Source: Ailanthus altissimus (lineage: Eukaryota > Streptophyta > Magnoliopsida > Sapindales > Simaroubaceae). From it: 64,000 bases of DNA. Numbering within the stretch: position 1 is the stretch's first letter; the number at the start of each line of letters is the position of its first letter. Of the stretch, positions 21,330 through 34,271 are shown in pieces. Under the pieces are notes generated by a model that ran no database searches, had not been told where the DNA came from, and saw only the letters and a list, made by a program, of their open reading frames with translations. The DNA is taken from positions 2,740,001 through 2,804,000 of the forward strand of contig OX327694.1 of the NCBI GenBank assembly GCA_946807835.1, read 5' to 3'. Position numbers and translations under genes: made by a program.

Positions 21330-23040
21330 TTTTTTTTTACAAATAATTAAAGCAATTGCAGCTATGACATCGGCCATACTCCAAACCCAAATTGACTGAA
21401 AATGATCATAAATCTACCACCTTTTCTAAAAAACTTACTTCTTTCTTTTGAATACAGAGAGATTTCAGTGTTAATTATTTTACTTTTTAGTGATTATGAC
21501 CAGCCAACTATAAGGTCCTATACTCCTATATCCGAAAATGCATTAATACTTTTTCGTAAATGTTCAAAAAGCAGTATTGTATGTATAAATTAATCATATA
21601 AAATTATTTAAATATAAAATAATTAGAATGATAAATTTAACAAAATCAATAAATGAAATAAATAATGTGATAATAACTTAACCAATTTTATTAAATCACA
21701 TCAAGTAATATTAACATATACAAAAAAAAATTAAAGATATACATATTGATACAAAATTATTCTTTAATAAATGCTTTTACTTTATAAAACTATAAATAAT
21801 AATTTATGATTCAAAATTAGTATCATTGTTAAATTGTTATATAACAATTGTTAAGTTTTTTATATAAAAAAATACCGTTGTTAAGTTATACCCTATTATT
21901 TTAGTTAAATAATATTACATAATTCAGAATTGGTACTATTGTTAAGTTATACAACAATTAAAAATTATTGCACAACTGCACTTGTGTTAACCACTCAGAG
22001 ATAAAAGATTAATAGTACATCTACTTTTATTAATAACAGTCTCGCGTTTAAATCCCTTCTTCTATGTTAAAAAAAAAAAAAAAATCATTGCAAAACATTA
22101 ATTTATTTTTAAAAGTATAAACATTTTGTCTCAAAAAAATATAATTATTGGGGCAGAAGCTCTTAATCACACAAGTATAATAATACTGTAAATAAAATAA
22201 AAGAGAATTGAGAATGGAATAAAAAAAACATACAATAATTTATATAGTTCAGTAATTACTTACATCTATGACGAATCAAAATTTTATTTTTTTATTATTA
22301 AATTATAAAACACTCACAAATTAAATCTTTTATAAATATATCAAAGCTTACAAAGAACATTTTATTTTTAGAAGAGATTACAATAATTATTCTCTCAATT
22401 ATGTTTATGTGTGTTGCGTTATGTTGTGATATGTTCTCAAACCAAAAATAAAATTTTTATATAATCTATATACGTCTTAAGTTAACTCTAATGTGAATTA
22501 AAACTAAAATAAGATGTTTAAAGTAATTTAAAAAAATTTAAAATCGTGAGAATTCGCATTTTTTGCTGCAACAATAACTTTGGACAGTTACAACGCTGCA
22601 ATTTGAGCTCAAGCAGCAATTACTCTCGACTCTAAAATTTTACTGCAATGCTACACATAGAGCGTTGTAGCTCTACACATAAAGTGTTGCAACTCTCTGG
22701 ACTCTGAAATTGCCACACGGTAATCTTTCTAGTGCCATTGCAACAACCTATTTCTTCGTGCTTTTGAATTTCTTTTTACCTACACTTTCATCCACATCTC
22801 ATTCTCACTAACTTAACTCTTTTTGAAAATGAATTTTAATCATTTTCTCATAATAACTAATACTAAATTAAATTTCTTTTTTTTAATATGGGGAATGGGT
22901 ATTCAGAATTTCTACTTTAAAGAATAGGAGTACAAGACAAATCTTTTACTATTGAGACATGCAAAACAAGGGTGCTAAATTACATTTCTGACCTCTAACG
23001 CGTCTTCTTTAGTATCTCTGTTGTTGGGGCGGCTGCGGAA
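21330..23040. other. Intergenic AT-rich DNA
   Basis: No gene is seen. It contains several A/T runs (poly-A at 22070-22084) and a moderately complex tract at 22550-22760 with three GTTGCAR-like words. Nothing is recognised. Confidence 0.4.
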
Positions 23041-23967
23041 TTCGGTGCGGTGCAGCACTTAGCTTTTGTTCAAATTCAGACTTGGTCAGAAGTTTTTAGT
23101 CAATTACAATTTCTATTGATATTTGACTTTCTAGACCACTTAGACTTAAGGCATGTTGTTGTTAATGTTAAGCCAAAGCCAGCCCATTGGATTTCAGAGG
23201 TTGAAAGACCATGGTCCACACACATTATTTTGATTTTTGCATTCAAGCCCACTGTAATGTGTTTAACCTTCTACAAATTGAAATTAGCAGTCAAATGGAA
23301 ATAGGAACAATCAAAATAAAATTTATGCTGTTTTAGAAAAGTTTAGATTAGATTAAGATTCAAGTCATTTATGTATTAATAAATGTGAACTAATTGATTC
23401 AACTGTAAGTTATATTAACATATTTGTCTGACTCTCGAGTAATTTTTAAAATGATATATATATAATAAAAAGTAATGCTAGACATCCAACTCTTAATACA
23501 TATTTTTTTATATAACCCATTGTGACATATAACCATTGATTGTAATAAAATATAAAAGTTAATAAAATAAATTAAAAGGAATCATGCGGACCAATATTTA
23601 TAACTCACATTAATTTACATAAAATAATAAATTAACTTTAGTTTTGAAATACAGGATTATAACTACCACCGTCCGGGTAACGGAAATGGAAACAACTTAC
23701 AAAGCCAATTGAAAAGGGTGTATCTGAGAATCTTCGAATTTAGACTACTTCTTTAGTAGTTCAGAAAAAAACTTTGCCAAGTAAGAAACAAGAGGCTAAA
23801 AAGCAAATTAAAGTTTTGAAATCGTCTTATCCAAGTGTTAACTATAAATATAAGCACAACCCAACTCATGTTTCAACAAGATCAAATTTCTCTTCTGCTT
23901 AGTCTTATAGGTCAGAACTTGACTCGTATTGCTTATAAAGCAAAAAGAAGCCAGCACAAAGCTCAAA
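23040..23967 (+). promoter_or_regulatory. Promoter block of EF-hand gene 2, with an inserted segment
   Basis: 23060-23240 and 23690-23880 both match the upstream region of EF-hand gene 1, where they are almost contiguous. In this copy about 450 bp of AT-rich sequence (23245-23690) separates them. The TATA box TATAAATA is at 23843-23850, 118 bp before the ATG, in the same context as gene 1 (AACTATAAATATAAGCACAA). Confidence 0.6.
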
Positions 23968-24384
23968 ATGAGTGTAGAAGTCTTGGATGGGGCAACCATT
24001 GTTAGCTTTGTGGAAGATGAAGAAGCATTCAACCTGTTGATAAGTGACCGTTTCGCCCGCCTTGATACGGATCATGATGGCCTCCTTTCCTATGCAGAGA
24101 TGATGGAGGAGCTGAAGACTCTGAGGGTCTTTGAGACCCACTTCGGCATCGATGAGGAACCAGACCCAGATGAGCTTGCCAATGTCTACAACTCTTTGTT
24201 TGTGCTATTTGATCACGACTCAAATGGGAAGGTTGATTTGGAGGAGTTCAAGGTTGAGACCAAGCAGATGATGCTTGCTATGGCCAATGGTCTCGGCTTC
24301 TTGCCTGTACAAATGGCCCTGGAAGAAGATAGCATCCTGAAAAAGGCCGTGGAAAAGGAGAACATCGCCAAAGTGGCTGCTTAA
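23968..24384 (+). CDS. EF-hand calcium-binding protein, tandem copy 2
   Basis: An intronless gene of 138 codons, highly similar to the copy at 20012-20431. EF-hand loops are DTDHDGLLSYAE and DHDSNGKVDLEE, both with intact coordinating positions. Differences from copy 1 include a Leu-Leu pair after residue 22, Phe for Leu before the ETHFGID motif, and a shorter tail (KENIAKVAA). An upstream in-frame ATG at 23929 would add 13 residues, but it is not in the first gene, so the conserved ATG is preferred. The open frame with mostly conservative changes suggests that both genes are functional. Confidence 0.9.
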   Translation: MSVEVLDGATIVSFVEDEEAFNLLISDRFARLDTDHDGLLSYAEMMEELKTLRVFETHFGIDEEPDPDELANVYNSLFVLFDHDSNGKVDLEEFKVETKQMMLAMANGLGFLPVQMALEEDSILKKAVEKENIAKVAA

Positions 24385-24720
24385 ATTTTTTGTTCTGACT
24401 CGAGTAATTGTTTGTTTTGGTTTGGTTTTTCTTGCTTTCCCTGTTTTTTGTTCCTTGCTTCTTGTAGTTGATTTCTGAATAATAGATAATGTATTAGGTC
24501 AAACAAATGAATCGTTATTTTCTTTCAATAACGTTGTGTAATTTCATCTACGTATCTATTTTCTACATAAGAGAGGTTCGTGTCGAGAATAGGATCAATC
24601 GGGGGCTGTCAAATGTTCAGCTAAACACTTGTTTCAACAAATCCGTATAAGCTCTACAGAAATCAAATTTCATTAACATAATTTCTATAATTCACAATAG
24701 CATCATCCTTTTACAACAGG

Positions 24721-27700
24721 TCACAAGAACAAATACATTTCCGGAGTTGGAATGAAGGATAGCATGCCTTCGCCAAATAGCTCAAACATTGAAACCAGAA
24801 GCTTACCAGAATCTAAGTCATCCTTCCAAACCTGAGGAAGGATTGCGAACATCTTCAGGGCTCGACTATCACCCTTGTCTCTTCCACGTCTGCTACCTGA
24901 CTGACTATAAGGAGCCTGCCCAGAAGAAGATAATGGGCCCACATCAGAATCACCCGAAGGAGCTGCAGCTGCTGCTTCCTCCTGCATATGAGATGGCGAT
25001 GAGCTGGTTGACATGGTACCAGTTGGTCCATCAGTTGCTATTTTCTTGAGGGATGGTTGCTGTTCTAACTGCTCCATGCTTACCTTCCGCTTATCTTGGA
25101 GTATTTCACAAGGGAAAGCAGGTATTAACACATTTGCTTTGTTCAACATAACAGGCAAATGTTCATAGAGTTTACTTTTAGAAGCCTATGTCCTGTTCAA
25201 GGGTGACAGAACACACATAACACCCAGCAGTCCCCGAGATTTTAAAGTCCAGATCTCCTTATCAAGTAGTGCAATATTCTTGTCAAACAAATAAGTTAGC
25301 TAACTTACTTGGCACTGTAGTAACAACTTTCCCATTGGTCTTCCATACTGAACTTGCTGGCGCAGATGACAAAGGTGGGAAGATCTTCAGTCGATCATAT
25401 GTGCATCGACCTGCTGCATGCTGGAAAGTGCAGACAAGTTATACCCATCTCAATATCTTTCTCATGACCTAATCCTACTGGATAATTTTTACAAGCATAT
25501 ATTTATTAAAAAAAAAAAAAATTTAAAAAACCCTCACCAGCAAAGCCCCATAAACTCGCCAAGCCTCGTGCCTCTTTGCCTCATTCTTCTGCTTCTCAAG
25601 AAGCATCTCCGGTTCAAGAAGATGCAAATAAGGTTCAAGATTTGGCAACAAAAGGAGGCTAACCTACTTGCAAAATGGAGAAGAATCATACAACGGCTAG
25701 AAAACACAAAAGATTGATGAGTTAACACAGCAAGCAAAACTGTTGATAGCAAAAAGATAAAATCTCTTTTTACTTTTACACCAAATTATATCTGAGACAA
25801 CAACAATAAAGAAATTTAAGTTGTACTAAAGGACGAAGTGGGAAGAAGTCCCTAGATGGTGGAGATGGAGAATAGACAGAGCATTTGCCATCACAAATTT
25901 CAGGATAAATGATTAAGTAGTTCTTGATGCTAGACTTAAAAATCCTTCTAGATTGTTACCAAATCTTACATCTTTAATTTGTTAGTAAAGGATAAGAAGA
26001 CAAAAAATACAACAATAATTAAAGGCACACACCAACAATAATTCACAAAGACATTTGGTTAGAGCAATAACAGCAAATGTCATTGGAGTTAAACAGGTTA
26101 AAACATTTCAATTAACAACGGATTATAGTAAAACTTCTTTGCCCTGCTTCTACTCTCTTCCTCAAGCAATAACCCTTTGTTCTCTTCTTTCCCATCACTC
26201 TCCCAAAACCCAAAATTGACTGGGATACATTGGATTCTTACAGAAGTTGTATGGATAACATTCCGTAAAAATGAAAAGCAAAATCATTTGCATCAACCAT
26301 ATGCTTTTTTAGAAAACAACTAGCATGATAGAAGAGAATACCACATTGTGCCCTAGTACTGCTAACCCTTGAACTGCCCCATAATGTTGAGTCAATGCTC
26401 GTTTTGGGTCCAAAAGTGCACTGAGAAGAGTTTTTGTCAAACGAGTCTGAAGAGTGTTATAGATATGTCCATACCTACAATGTCAAAGATAAGTAGCATA
26501 TCTGTAAGACAAGGATGAGAAAGAAAGAAATATATATGTCTTCAACATATGAAGAACAATATTTATGAAAACAGTTGAGTTCAGGAGATTGGATAGGAAG
26601 GAAACCCAACTTTTAATAGGCTGGTGAGTCCAGCTCTAGGTTGTCTACCCAGGCACCAAGTGCTGTCTAATATACTCTAGTTAATTAGATTAAGCAGAAA
26701 AAAAGAGTTAACCTATCTCTGAAAAGATTTTGTATTTAGGATCACCTTTGGTTGCAAAATTGAACCATTAAATGATATCCAAATGTGGTGCAGTACTGCC
26801 CCAAGGGGTCAAAAAAATTCAGAAAGGTGGTTCATCTTAAATTCAAAATAGCAGATTACAAGGATCTCCCTAAATAGCATAAATTCCAAATTAGCAGCAT
26901 ATTTAACGTAACCCACACTCACACACATGAGAAAGAAAAAAGAGTGAACTTGTTGCCTAATAGATAAATGTCCTCGAGTGCAATTGAAAAGGAAGCAACT
27001 CACCAGGAAAATGACTATTAAGAATTACATACAATCATGAATCATCTTTTTACACACAACATAAAAACTAAGTTGAGAATTCTCACCGTTTACATATTGC
27101 AGCAACCAGTTTTGCAGTGAAGTCCCTAAGTTCCCAGTGGTTATCTGCAAGTCTATTCCCTAACCTTTTTGCTACAAGGCAGGTAACCACAGATGGCATC
27201 AATTGGTGAAGCTGACAAGAAAACAATGCCTTCTCAGATTCATGGATAGTAGACCCTTCATACAAACTGCGGAGTATATCCATATATTGAACAATTAATC
27301 ATAAAGAAAAGCCCTCTAAGATTGTAGAGCCACATGCAAAGAAAAGCTATGAATGCCTAAAGAAATGAAGTTGATCAGAAGGACATGAGGAAGGCCAAAA
27401 AATGTCGGAAGTGGCGGCAATAATAATGGAATTGCCAAGCATAACAATGGATACACCTTGTCTCAAAATATAGCTCAACAGAAAAAAAATTATTCGTCTA
27501 GCAAGCAGAAGAAATGAGAATACAGGTTTGTAAGTCGAGCTGAGTTCAACAAAAACCATCATAACATGGCTCTGTTCAACGTGATTTATTCACTATCAAT
27601 CAAATTAGATAACATGCCAGAATGACAATACATGCACCTTTCCTCTCTTTGAAGATTCTTTTCCACAACCAAATTTAGTTTTGAGATATTTTCCACTAAA

Positions 27701-30009
27701 CATTATTTACCAAACTCTTTCAAATTTTTGTTATCACTACAGGCTTTAAATTTCTTTTGCAAAAATTTTCATGTCTCCAATTATCATTAGCACCAAAGAA
27801 TAACTAACAAAAAATTGGTCACAACAACCAGAACAATAGGCCAGAATGTTGACAATTAATAAACCTCAAGTTGGAGATTAGGCTTGGATCTATAAAGGTG
27901 TATCCAAAAAATTAAACCATACAAATATGAAGTTAACTTACATAAGGTTCTATTTGTATGTGAGGATTCTGTAGAAGACTCCAAACAACACGCATCAAAG
28001 CAAACAAAAGGGAATAATCATTCAAACCACGAGAAACCTGATATCATTGGAAAAGCAACCATTAGTATGAGGATTGTAGATAAGTATTTCCTACGACTTG
28101 TTATGTTAACAAATTATGCTTCCAATATCCTCACCTCATCAGCTACAAAATATGTGAAATAAGGAACTAGTGGGTGCAGTCCTGAGTCTGTAGCAAGACT
28201 CGCCAATGCTTGTTTGAAAAGGTCTGAATCAGACTTACTCACAGCAAGCTCAGTGATTTTATCAAAGTATAGCTGGAAAGGTGAAAGAAAAAGACAAGTA
28301 AATATATTGCAGAAAGGAAAAATAAATAATAAAATACAAATGTTGTAAAATTTCACAGACCTGAAGTTCCCTAGACAATATATGCTTTACTGGTAATTTA
28401 ATGTCAACAGGAAGCCCATCTTTTGGTTCATTGTTTGTTCCATTAGAAGGAGCAGCAATTACTGCAACAAGGAAAACCAATTTAAACTTAGGGGCCAAAA
28501 TTTACTAAATAATGAAAGAAAAACTAGAGATACCAACCAATATCCACTTTTATCTTGGTCCTGAGGCTATAGCAACACAGAATTCTCAATTACTGATTTT
28601 ACCATGTGCATTTAATCCCATAAAAGAAAATTTTACCATGACCAACCACACACTACATTGCACTTAACCAGTTCCATACATCCATTCTGCCACAAATGGG
28701 GGAAAACATTAAGATATCAAACAAATTTAAACCTCAAATGAAATAAAAGATGACTAAAATGGGTCTTCCGTATTACAGATTCCTCTGCCAGTGAGTTTAC
28801 TTCCTACAAATAACTCACTTAAAGTTCGGCAGTTTTTACAAAATAGATCCTTCATGGTTTATACTAACAACTCAAAGTTTAGTCTAATATATTATAACAA
28901 CTGTTGGTACTATGCCTAAATATAGAGACCAACCTTCTACAGGAACATTTTCTGGAATGGCAGGTTGTACTCCGTCAATAGCTAGCCAGTGACAAACAAT
29001 TGCTGTGTCAAGTGGTGCTTTCGGTAAAGGAGCTTCAATCACCTACAAGTCAAAAACAACATTAGAAAATTAAGAATAGCTACACCACCCCTGTCAGTAA
29101 AAGGGCAAAAAACTGTAGTCATCAATATACTTACGTCTTTAAAATCCACATCCTTGTCATCAAGGAAAAACAAATCCCTATGCCCGATAGCTCTTCTGAA
29201 CTGAAAAGGACCCCCTGAGGCAAAACCATATAGCGGCTGACACAAGAAGATTAAACAGAGTGAAATCAGATAAATATAAAATTTCCCAAAAACTGAAAAA
29301 GACAATTGCCAATGTTTCCACCAACATAAGTCGCACAATTATTACATTGTACGTATTATTCATTTCACCCCCCAATAAAACTACTGAGTTATAGCAAGTA
29401 GGCTGAGTAGATTCATATCCTTATTCATGCTCCTCAATGCAAGCACAAGTTCGAATCCATAAGCATAAGATAATAACTCACCTCAACATTTTTTAATTTA
29501 AGAGCAACATCAACATCACTGGTAGTCAATGTAGTTCTCCTCGAGTGACGCATGCATTTGACTGCCTCCTGTACTTCAATTAAAGGAAAAATTTACATAA
29601 ATCCTACAACAATTATCAATTTTCATTAATCAAACTACCAGCTTAAGCCTACAGCAGCAACTAACCCCAAACATTCTCACATTTCATTTCCCTAATTCCA
29701 TTCCACTCATACCAAAAACCTAAAACAAACACTTCATACAGTACTTTCATCAAACAAAAACAAACACCACATCCATAATCACTTTAACCTAACCGAATAT
29801 AGCAATCCAATAAACTCCATTTGACAAGAAAACAAGCTTCATTTTTTAAATAAATTAAAAAAAAATTGAAACTCTTCTAAAACCTGCATGATTTCGCGCA
29901 TACGATATTCAACATCAGGAGCAAGAGCGAGCGCGGCATCTGTGGGCAAACTGCTAATCCCAATGCTTTGCGCTATCACCTCTATTGTTTCCTTTGGCAC
30001 AATACTCAT
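24721..30009 (-). CDS. TAF6: TAF6, TBP-associated factor 6 (TFIID subunit)
   Basis: Twelve coding exons on the minus strand: 30009-29884, 29568-29482, 29236-29135, 29042-28934, 28461-28361, 28272-28135, 28037-27942, 27211-27087, 26474-26342, 25663-25538, 25420-25309 and 25094-24721. All junctions are GT-AG and phases close to 542 codons, near the usual plant length of about 550. Residues 1-70 ([20 protein letters not shown] onward) form the histone fold that pairs with TAF9. [20 protein letters not shown] follows, then the conserved TAF6 HEAT-repeat C-terminal region ([65 protein letters not shown]). The C-terminus is Ser/Ala-rich and ends [13 protein letters not shown]...FIPTPEM. It acts in nuclear RNA polymerase II initiation. 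Site II motifs lie just upstream. The start is the first ATG, matching the conserved N-terminus. Confidence 0.96.
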
Positions 30010-32290
30010 CTTCTTCTTTTAGAAAAAAAAAAATATGTATTCAGTCTTGCAACTGAGAAAATAGAACAAACACGAAGCAGAATGTTGTATGTACAAGCGT
30101 ATACAGAAGCTGACTGCAGGTTCAGGCTCCGAATCCGAATTGTTCTTACACAAAAGAGGAAAGGTGGAAAGGAAATGGTTGGTTTTTCGGGTCTTTATTT
30201 ACAACCCGGCCCATTTCAAGCCCAAACTGAGTATTGCAGTTTGACTTTGGTCTTTTAAAATCCGTCCCACTAATCATTTTACTGATTACACCCCCTTCAC
30301 TTTTATCGTTCCTCCTCTTCTGCTAGAACTTCATCACCGATTGAGGTAAAGAGTTGTTTGGAAAGCGAGTGAAATAATATTCATTATTCTGTAATTAGAG
30401 TTTTATTCTCAATAATCAAATGGAGCTATTACATAAAATGTAAGAAATTATTTTTTTTTCTTTTATTTTAATTTTAAGAGAATATTCATATTCAAAATTT
30501 TGATATTAGTCAATGCAATTATCAACAAAAACAAAATCTTAGCACTCGAGCACTTATTCTAATGGTAAGTCTATGCATTTTTCTAGTCTCGATCATTAGT
30601 TCGAGACTTGACAAATATTAAGACAGTATAATTAATTCTTTTTTTTTGTAAAATTTTTATAATTTAAATGAAGTGTGCATAAAGAATATAAAGAGAATAA
30701 AATGTGTGTAAAAAATATAAAAAAATTTATAATCCGTGTGCATAAAAAATGTAAAATGATATATCAATGTAGTATAATTATTTCTTTTTTTGTGTGGAGA
30801 TTTTATAATCTAAGATGTGTAAAAGATGTATTAGAGGAAAATAATTATTTTTTCTTTTTGTGAAAGATAAAAATGTACATAAAGAATATAAAGTGATGTA
30901 TTTTATAGTCTGAATGAGATGCGCATCTAGATTATAAAATGATATCTCGATTATTCTTTTTGTATAATTTGATGGGATATTAATATAATCTAATTTAATA
31001 TGAGTAATAATGTGTATAAAAAAAATCAAAATCTCAATCAATTTATTAAGGCCTGAAAAAAAGGGTGAAAACCTATCAATGAGGCTCTATTGTTTTCACG
31101 TGGAATAGGCTGCCAATCTAAAGCATCATATGCTGCTAATGGACCACACCTGACCTGAGTCCTGGCAATGGCATTCCCCAATCATGAATAAGTTTCATGC
31201 CAATCTTTCTTATGATCTTATCAATTCCCCCCAGCTACTTGCCCCCACTTCTCTATACTAACCAGTCAAATTTAAGATTGAAATAAAATAGTTACACTAT
31301 ACAAATTTTAGTTTCAAAATTGCTCGAGATATTATTAAATCCTAATGATGGTTTTTATGTTGTCCTTTTGTGTTAGTGTCAACCTAGACTGGAGGGAGAC
31401 TCTTGGGAGTCAAAGAACATTTGACAAATATGGCTGAGAAGGGCCACTTTTGTTGAATTTAGTGATGGTCGATGAGGGTGTAGCAGTGTGAGTCCAGAAC
31501 ATAAGCTGCCCTTGGTAGTGATAGTTCATTTGTCTTGAGATGCAAACATCGCAGTCATTTGTTGCTATTCTCAAAAGCACTTCTGTGAGTTACTTCAAAC
31601 TACACATGATGCACAAGATTCCAAAGCCTTGTTTTCGCTTTACCACAACAATGCATGAGACTTTGTATATGGGTTATCTAATAAATGACTATTATCATCC
31701 TTTTGAGTTCAGCATACAGATATCCTTTCTAATTTCTTGGCTTCCCAAGCAGTTCCCTATAAGTTATTGACATGTTTTCCATGTTTAATGAATTGGGATA
31801 ACAGAGAGCAATCCAAGAAGTGCTTACTTTAAGAGCATAGAAGCAGTAATCAGAAAGGAATAGGCATAGCCCCAGTAGCAAGCAAACTTGATGAGGCCAA
31901 TCTGCCCCTATCCATGTGCATAAAGTGAAGTAAAAGCTTCTCTCTAATCTTTTTTAACTTTTCAGTTTCGATTATTTTGGAACTAAAGTTCCATTGTCCA
32001 GCTCTAAAGCTGTGCAAAACCTGCAGATATTCTGACTTAAACAACAGCTAACATTTGGTTTTATCATAATGTTAACAGTATTAGTTGTTCACCTAACTTT
32101 ATAAAGAATAATCCAGTGAAGCTCAAGTCTCCTGAAAACAACTTGAGTAAAGAATGCCACTTGCGTTTTCAACTTTTCTCCAACATAGACAATAATTCAG
32201 GGAATCTCAGTACCTCTGAATGGTTTCTTAAATAATTGAGGACACCCCATATGAGAATTCTGCTTTGGTGTTGATTGCTGTTCAGGTGAG
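30010..32290. other. Divergent intergenic region between TAF6 and the IQD gene
   Basis: 30010-30370 is the likely TAF6 promoter and 5' UTR, with two TGGGCY site II elements on the minus strand. 30440-31060 is AT-rich and repetitive, with several near-copies of an ATAAAGAATATAAA-type word. 31090-32290 is less AT-rich and probably contains the 5' UTR, and possibly leader introns, of the IQD gene; a CACGTGG G-box lies near 31098. No protein-coding gene is seen. Confidence 0.5.
30208..30224 (-). promoter_or_regulatory. Two site II elements upstream of TAF6
   Basis: GGCCCA (30208-30213) and AGCCCA (30219-30224) read TGGGCC and TGGGCT on the coding strand, about 200 bp upstream of the ATG. TGGGCY elements are bound by TCP factors in many plant growth and housekeeping promoters. 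Confidence 0.55.
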
Positions 32291-34271
32291 ATGGGTATCA
32301 CTGGAGAATTTGTTAGGAGTGTCTTCTCTAGAACTCGGTCTGTCGGCACTCAAGAGAGCAGTGTAAGTCTACGTAATAACAATTTTTTTATCTAAATTAT
32401 GGAAATGAACATGCAGATGCTCCTATGCTGTAGTTCTTTGGAAAGCTTCTTTCTTGCAGTTCTCTCCTTCTGAACATTATTAAACACAGATTTAAGTGTC
32501 AATGACAATATTTTTCTTCTGGGTCTGTGCTTCAATTCGTAGTTCGTATCTTTTATTTCTCGTACGGTTCCCTCCTAAACTTTAGTGAACAACTTTTTTT
32601 CTCTGATGAAAGCAGGCAAGGAGCAATGTGATGGAAAAGAGACAATGGAGTTCAGTTAGATCATACCTGTGTGGGGATGAATTCAACTCAGTACTTGCAG
32701 AGGAAGATTCTGCTTCAGTTAAGAGCTCGGAAGCTACAGTTACACAGCCTGTACTAGAAGACTTAACAGACAAGGGAGATTTCCAGACTGAAGAGACCAA
32801 GGAAAAGCATAATTCGATGTCCAAATTATTCCATGAAGAGGATGCGGCGATCATTATTCAGTCAGCTTTTAGACGCTTTCTGGTCAGTTCAACTGTCACG
32901 CATACTTCTATCTACATAAATATTTGGGTTCGAAAGAGAATTAGTAGTACAATATTGGGTACTTGATTTTCAGGCTAGACGTCGAAAAGAAGTGGTCAAA
33001 TCAATGGATAGTAAGCAGGAGCCCGTTTCAGGCACAGTGAGTCCAAGTAGAGAGTCTATGGGCACATCAATTGAAGTTCAAACTGGAAATGAAGAGGACA
33101 AATCAAAGGATAGTAAGCAGGAGCCTGTTTCAGCCAGAGTGAGCCCAAGTAGAGAGTCTGTGGGTACATCAATTGAAGTTCAAACGGGAAATTCTGTAGA
33201 CGGCTTCTCACATCAAGAAGAAACCATGGCTGTACCTCACCGCATACGGCAAAAAGCCAGAACTCAGGTTTTCAGGATAAAGGTAAAACAAGAATCAAAC
33301 GTGCTGAAATAATTACATGAAGTGTGCATATGTTTGAGCACCTGCGGAATTTTCCTTGATGTCAGATTTGTTTTATTGCATGTAATGAACAGGAAGACTG
33401 GGATGATAGCACATTGAGCAGCAATGTCTCGAAAATGAGGATTCAGAACAGAATTGAAGCATCAACCAGGAGGGAAAGAGCTCTGGCGTATGCTTTTGCA
33501 CAGCAGGTATAGCTTAAATAGTTGGCGTGAGACACAAAAAAGGAATTTGAATGCTAAACTGACTATAAATTATCCACTTCATTTATAGCTAAGAATCTGT
33601 TCAAAGAGGAAACAAGCCAAATCTGACGGAGTAGAACTCAACATGGGTTGGAGCTGGCTAGAACGGTGGATGGCAACACGCCTTCCAGAGACCTCCTCGG
33701 TCGAATATCTCACAAGCAAGCAACTCGAGCCTCTTGACAACAATCAAAGATTCATGGGAATGAAAAGACTTTTCGATGTAGCTGGGGGAGAAAAGGAATC
33801 TTTTCTCGATGTAGCTGGGGAAGAAAAGGAAAGTTGCGGATCCAATGATGTATCCATTCAACTTGATAGCATTTCAGTAACTGCTGCAAAAGAAATGGAT
33901 GGCTTCCAGCCTACTAAGAACAGGCTAAATGCTACAAGAACAGTGTCGAGGCGGAAAACTGTGCCAAGCTACCCGTGGCCAAAAGAGGGTAGCAAGGTAG
34001 AACTTTCTCCCAATAGTTAATAGAAACAACGAATGAAAAACAAAGTTGGTAGAATAATCAGGAATAAACTTAATTAATCCATCAATAGCTGAGACTTGAG
34101 TCTCTTCTATTCTACTTCAGTCCGTATCTATCTCTTTACTTAAGTGTGATCTCCATGTTGCTACAGGTGAGCAAGAAAGACTGTTCAAAGCAGACAGACA
34201 TTGCTAAGAACAAGCAAAAGAAAGGAGGGAACAAGAAAGAAATTAAGTGCACAGATACTGCTTCTTCTTAA
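32291..34271 (+). CDS. IQD: IQ-domain (IQD) calmodulin-binding protein
   Basis: Six exons: 32291-32362, 32616-32882, 32974-33282, 33393-33506, 33589-33996 and 34167-34271. All are phase 0 with GT-AG borders and total 424 codons. The protein opens MGITGEFVRSVFSRTRSVG. The IQ motif is AAIIIQSAFRRFLARRRKE, split after RRFL by a phase-0 intron as in the IQ67 domain of IQD proteins. The further IQ repeats of a full IQ67 are weak or absent. The C-terminal half has the conserved RTQVFRIKEDWDD, RIEASTRRERALAYAFAQQ and GWSWLERWMATRLPE blocks, then a basic tail. IQD proteins are calmodulin-binding scaffolds linked to microtubules and nuclei. The short N-terminus and the gene order next to eIF1A suggest an IQD33-like member. 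Exons 3 and 5 contain internal duplications. Confidence 0.9.
33007..33192 (+). repeat. In-frame duplication in IQD exon 3
   Basis: 33007-33090 and 33109-33192 repeat at a 102-bp offset (34 codons), encoding DSKQEPVS..VSPSRES..GTSIEVQTGN twice. Changes are mostly third-position or conservative, and the frame is kept. Confidence 0.9.
33775..33837 (+). repeat. 33-bp in-frame duplication in IQD exon 5
   Basis: GATGTAGCTGGGG followed by AGAAAAGGAA occurs at 33775 and again at 33808. The protein reads FDVAGGEKESF then LDVAGEEKESC. Confidence 0.85.
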
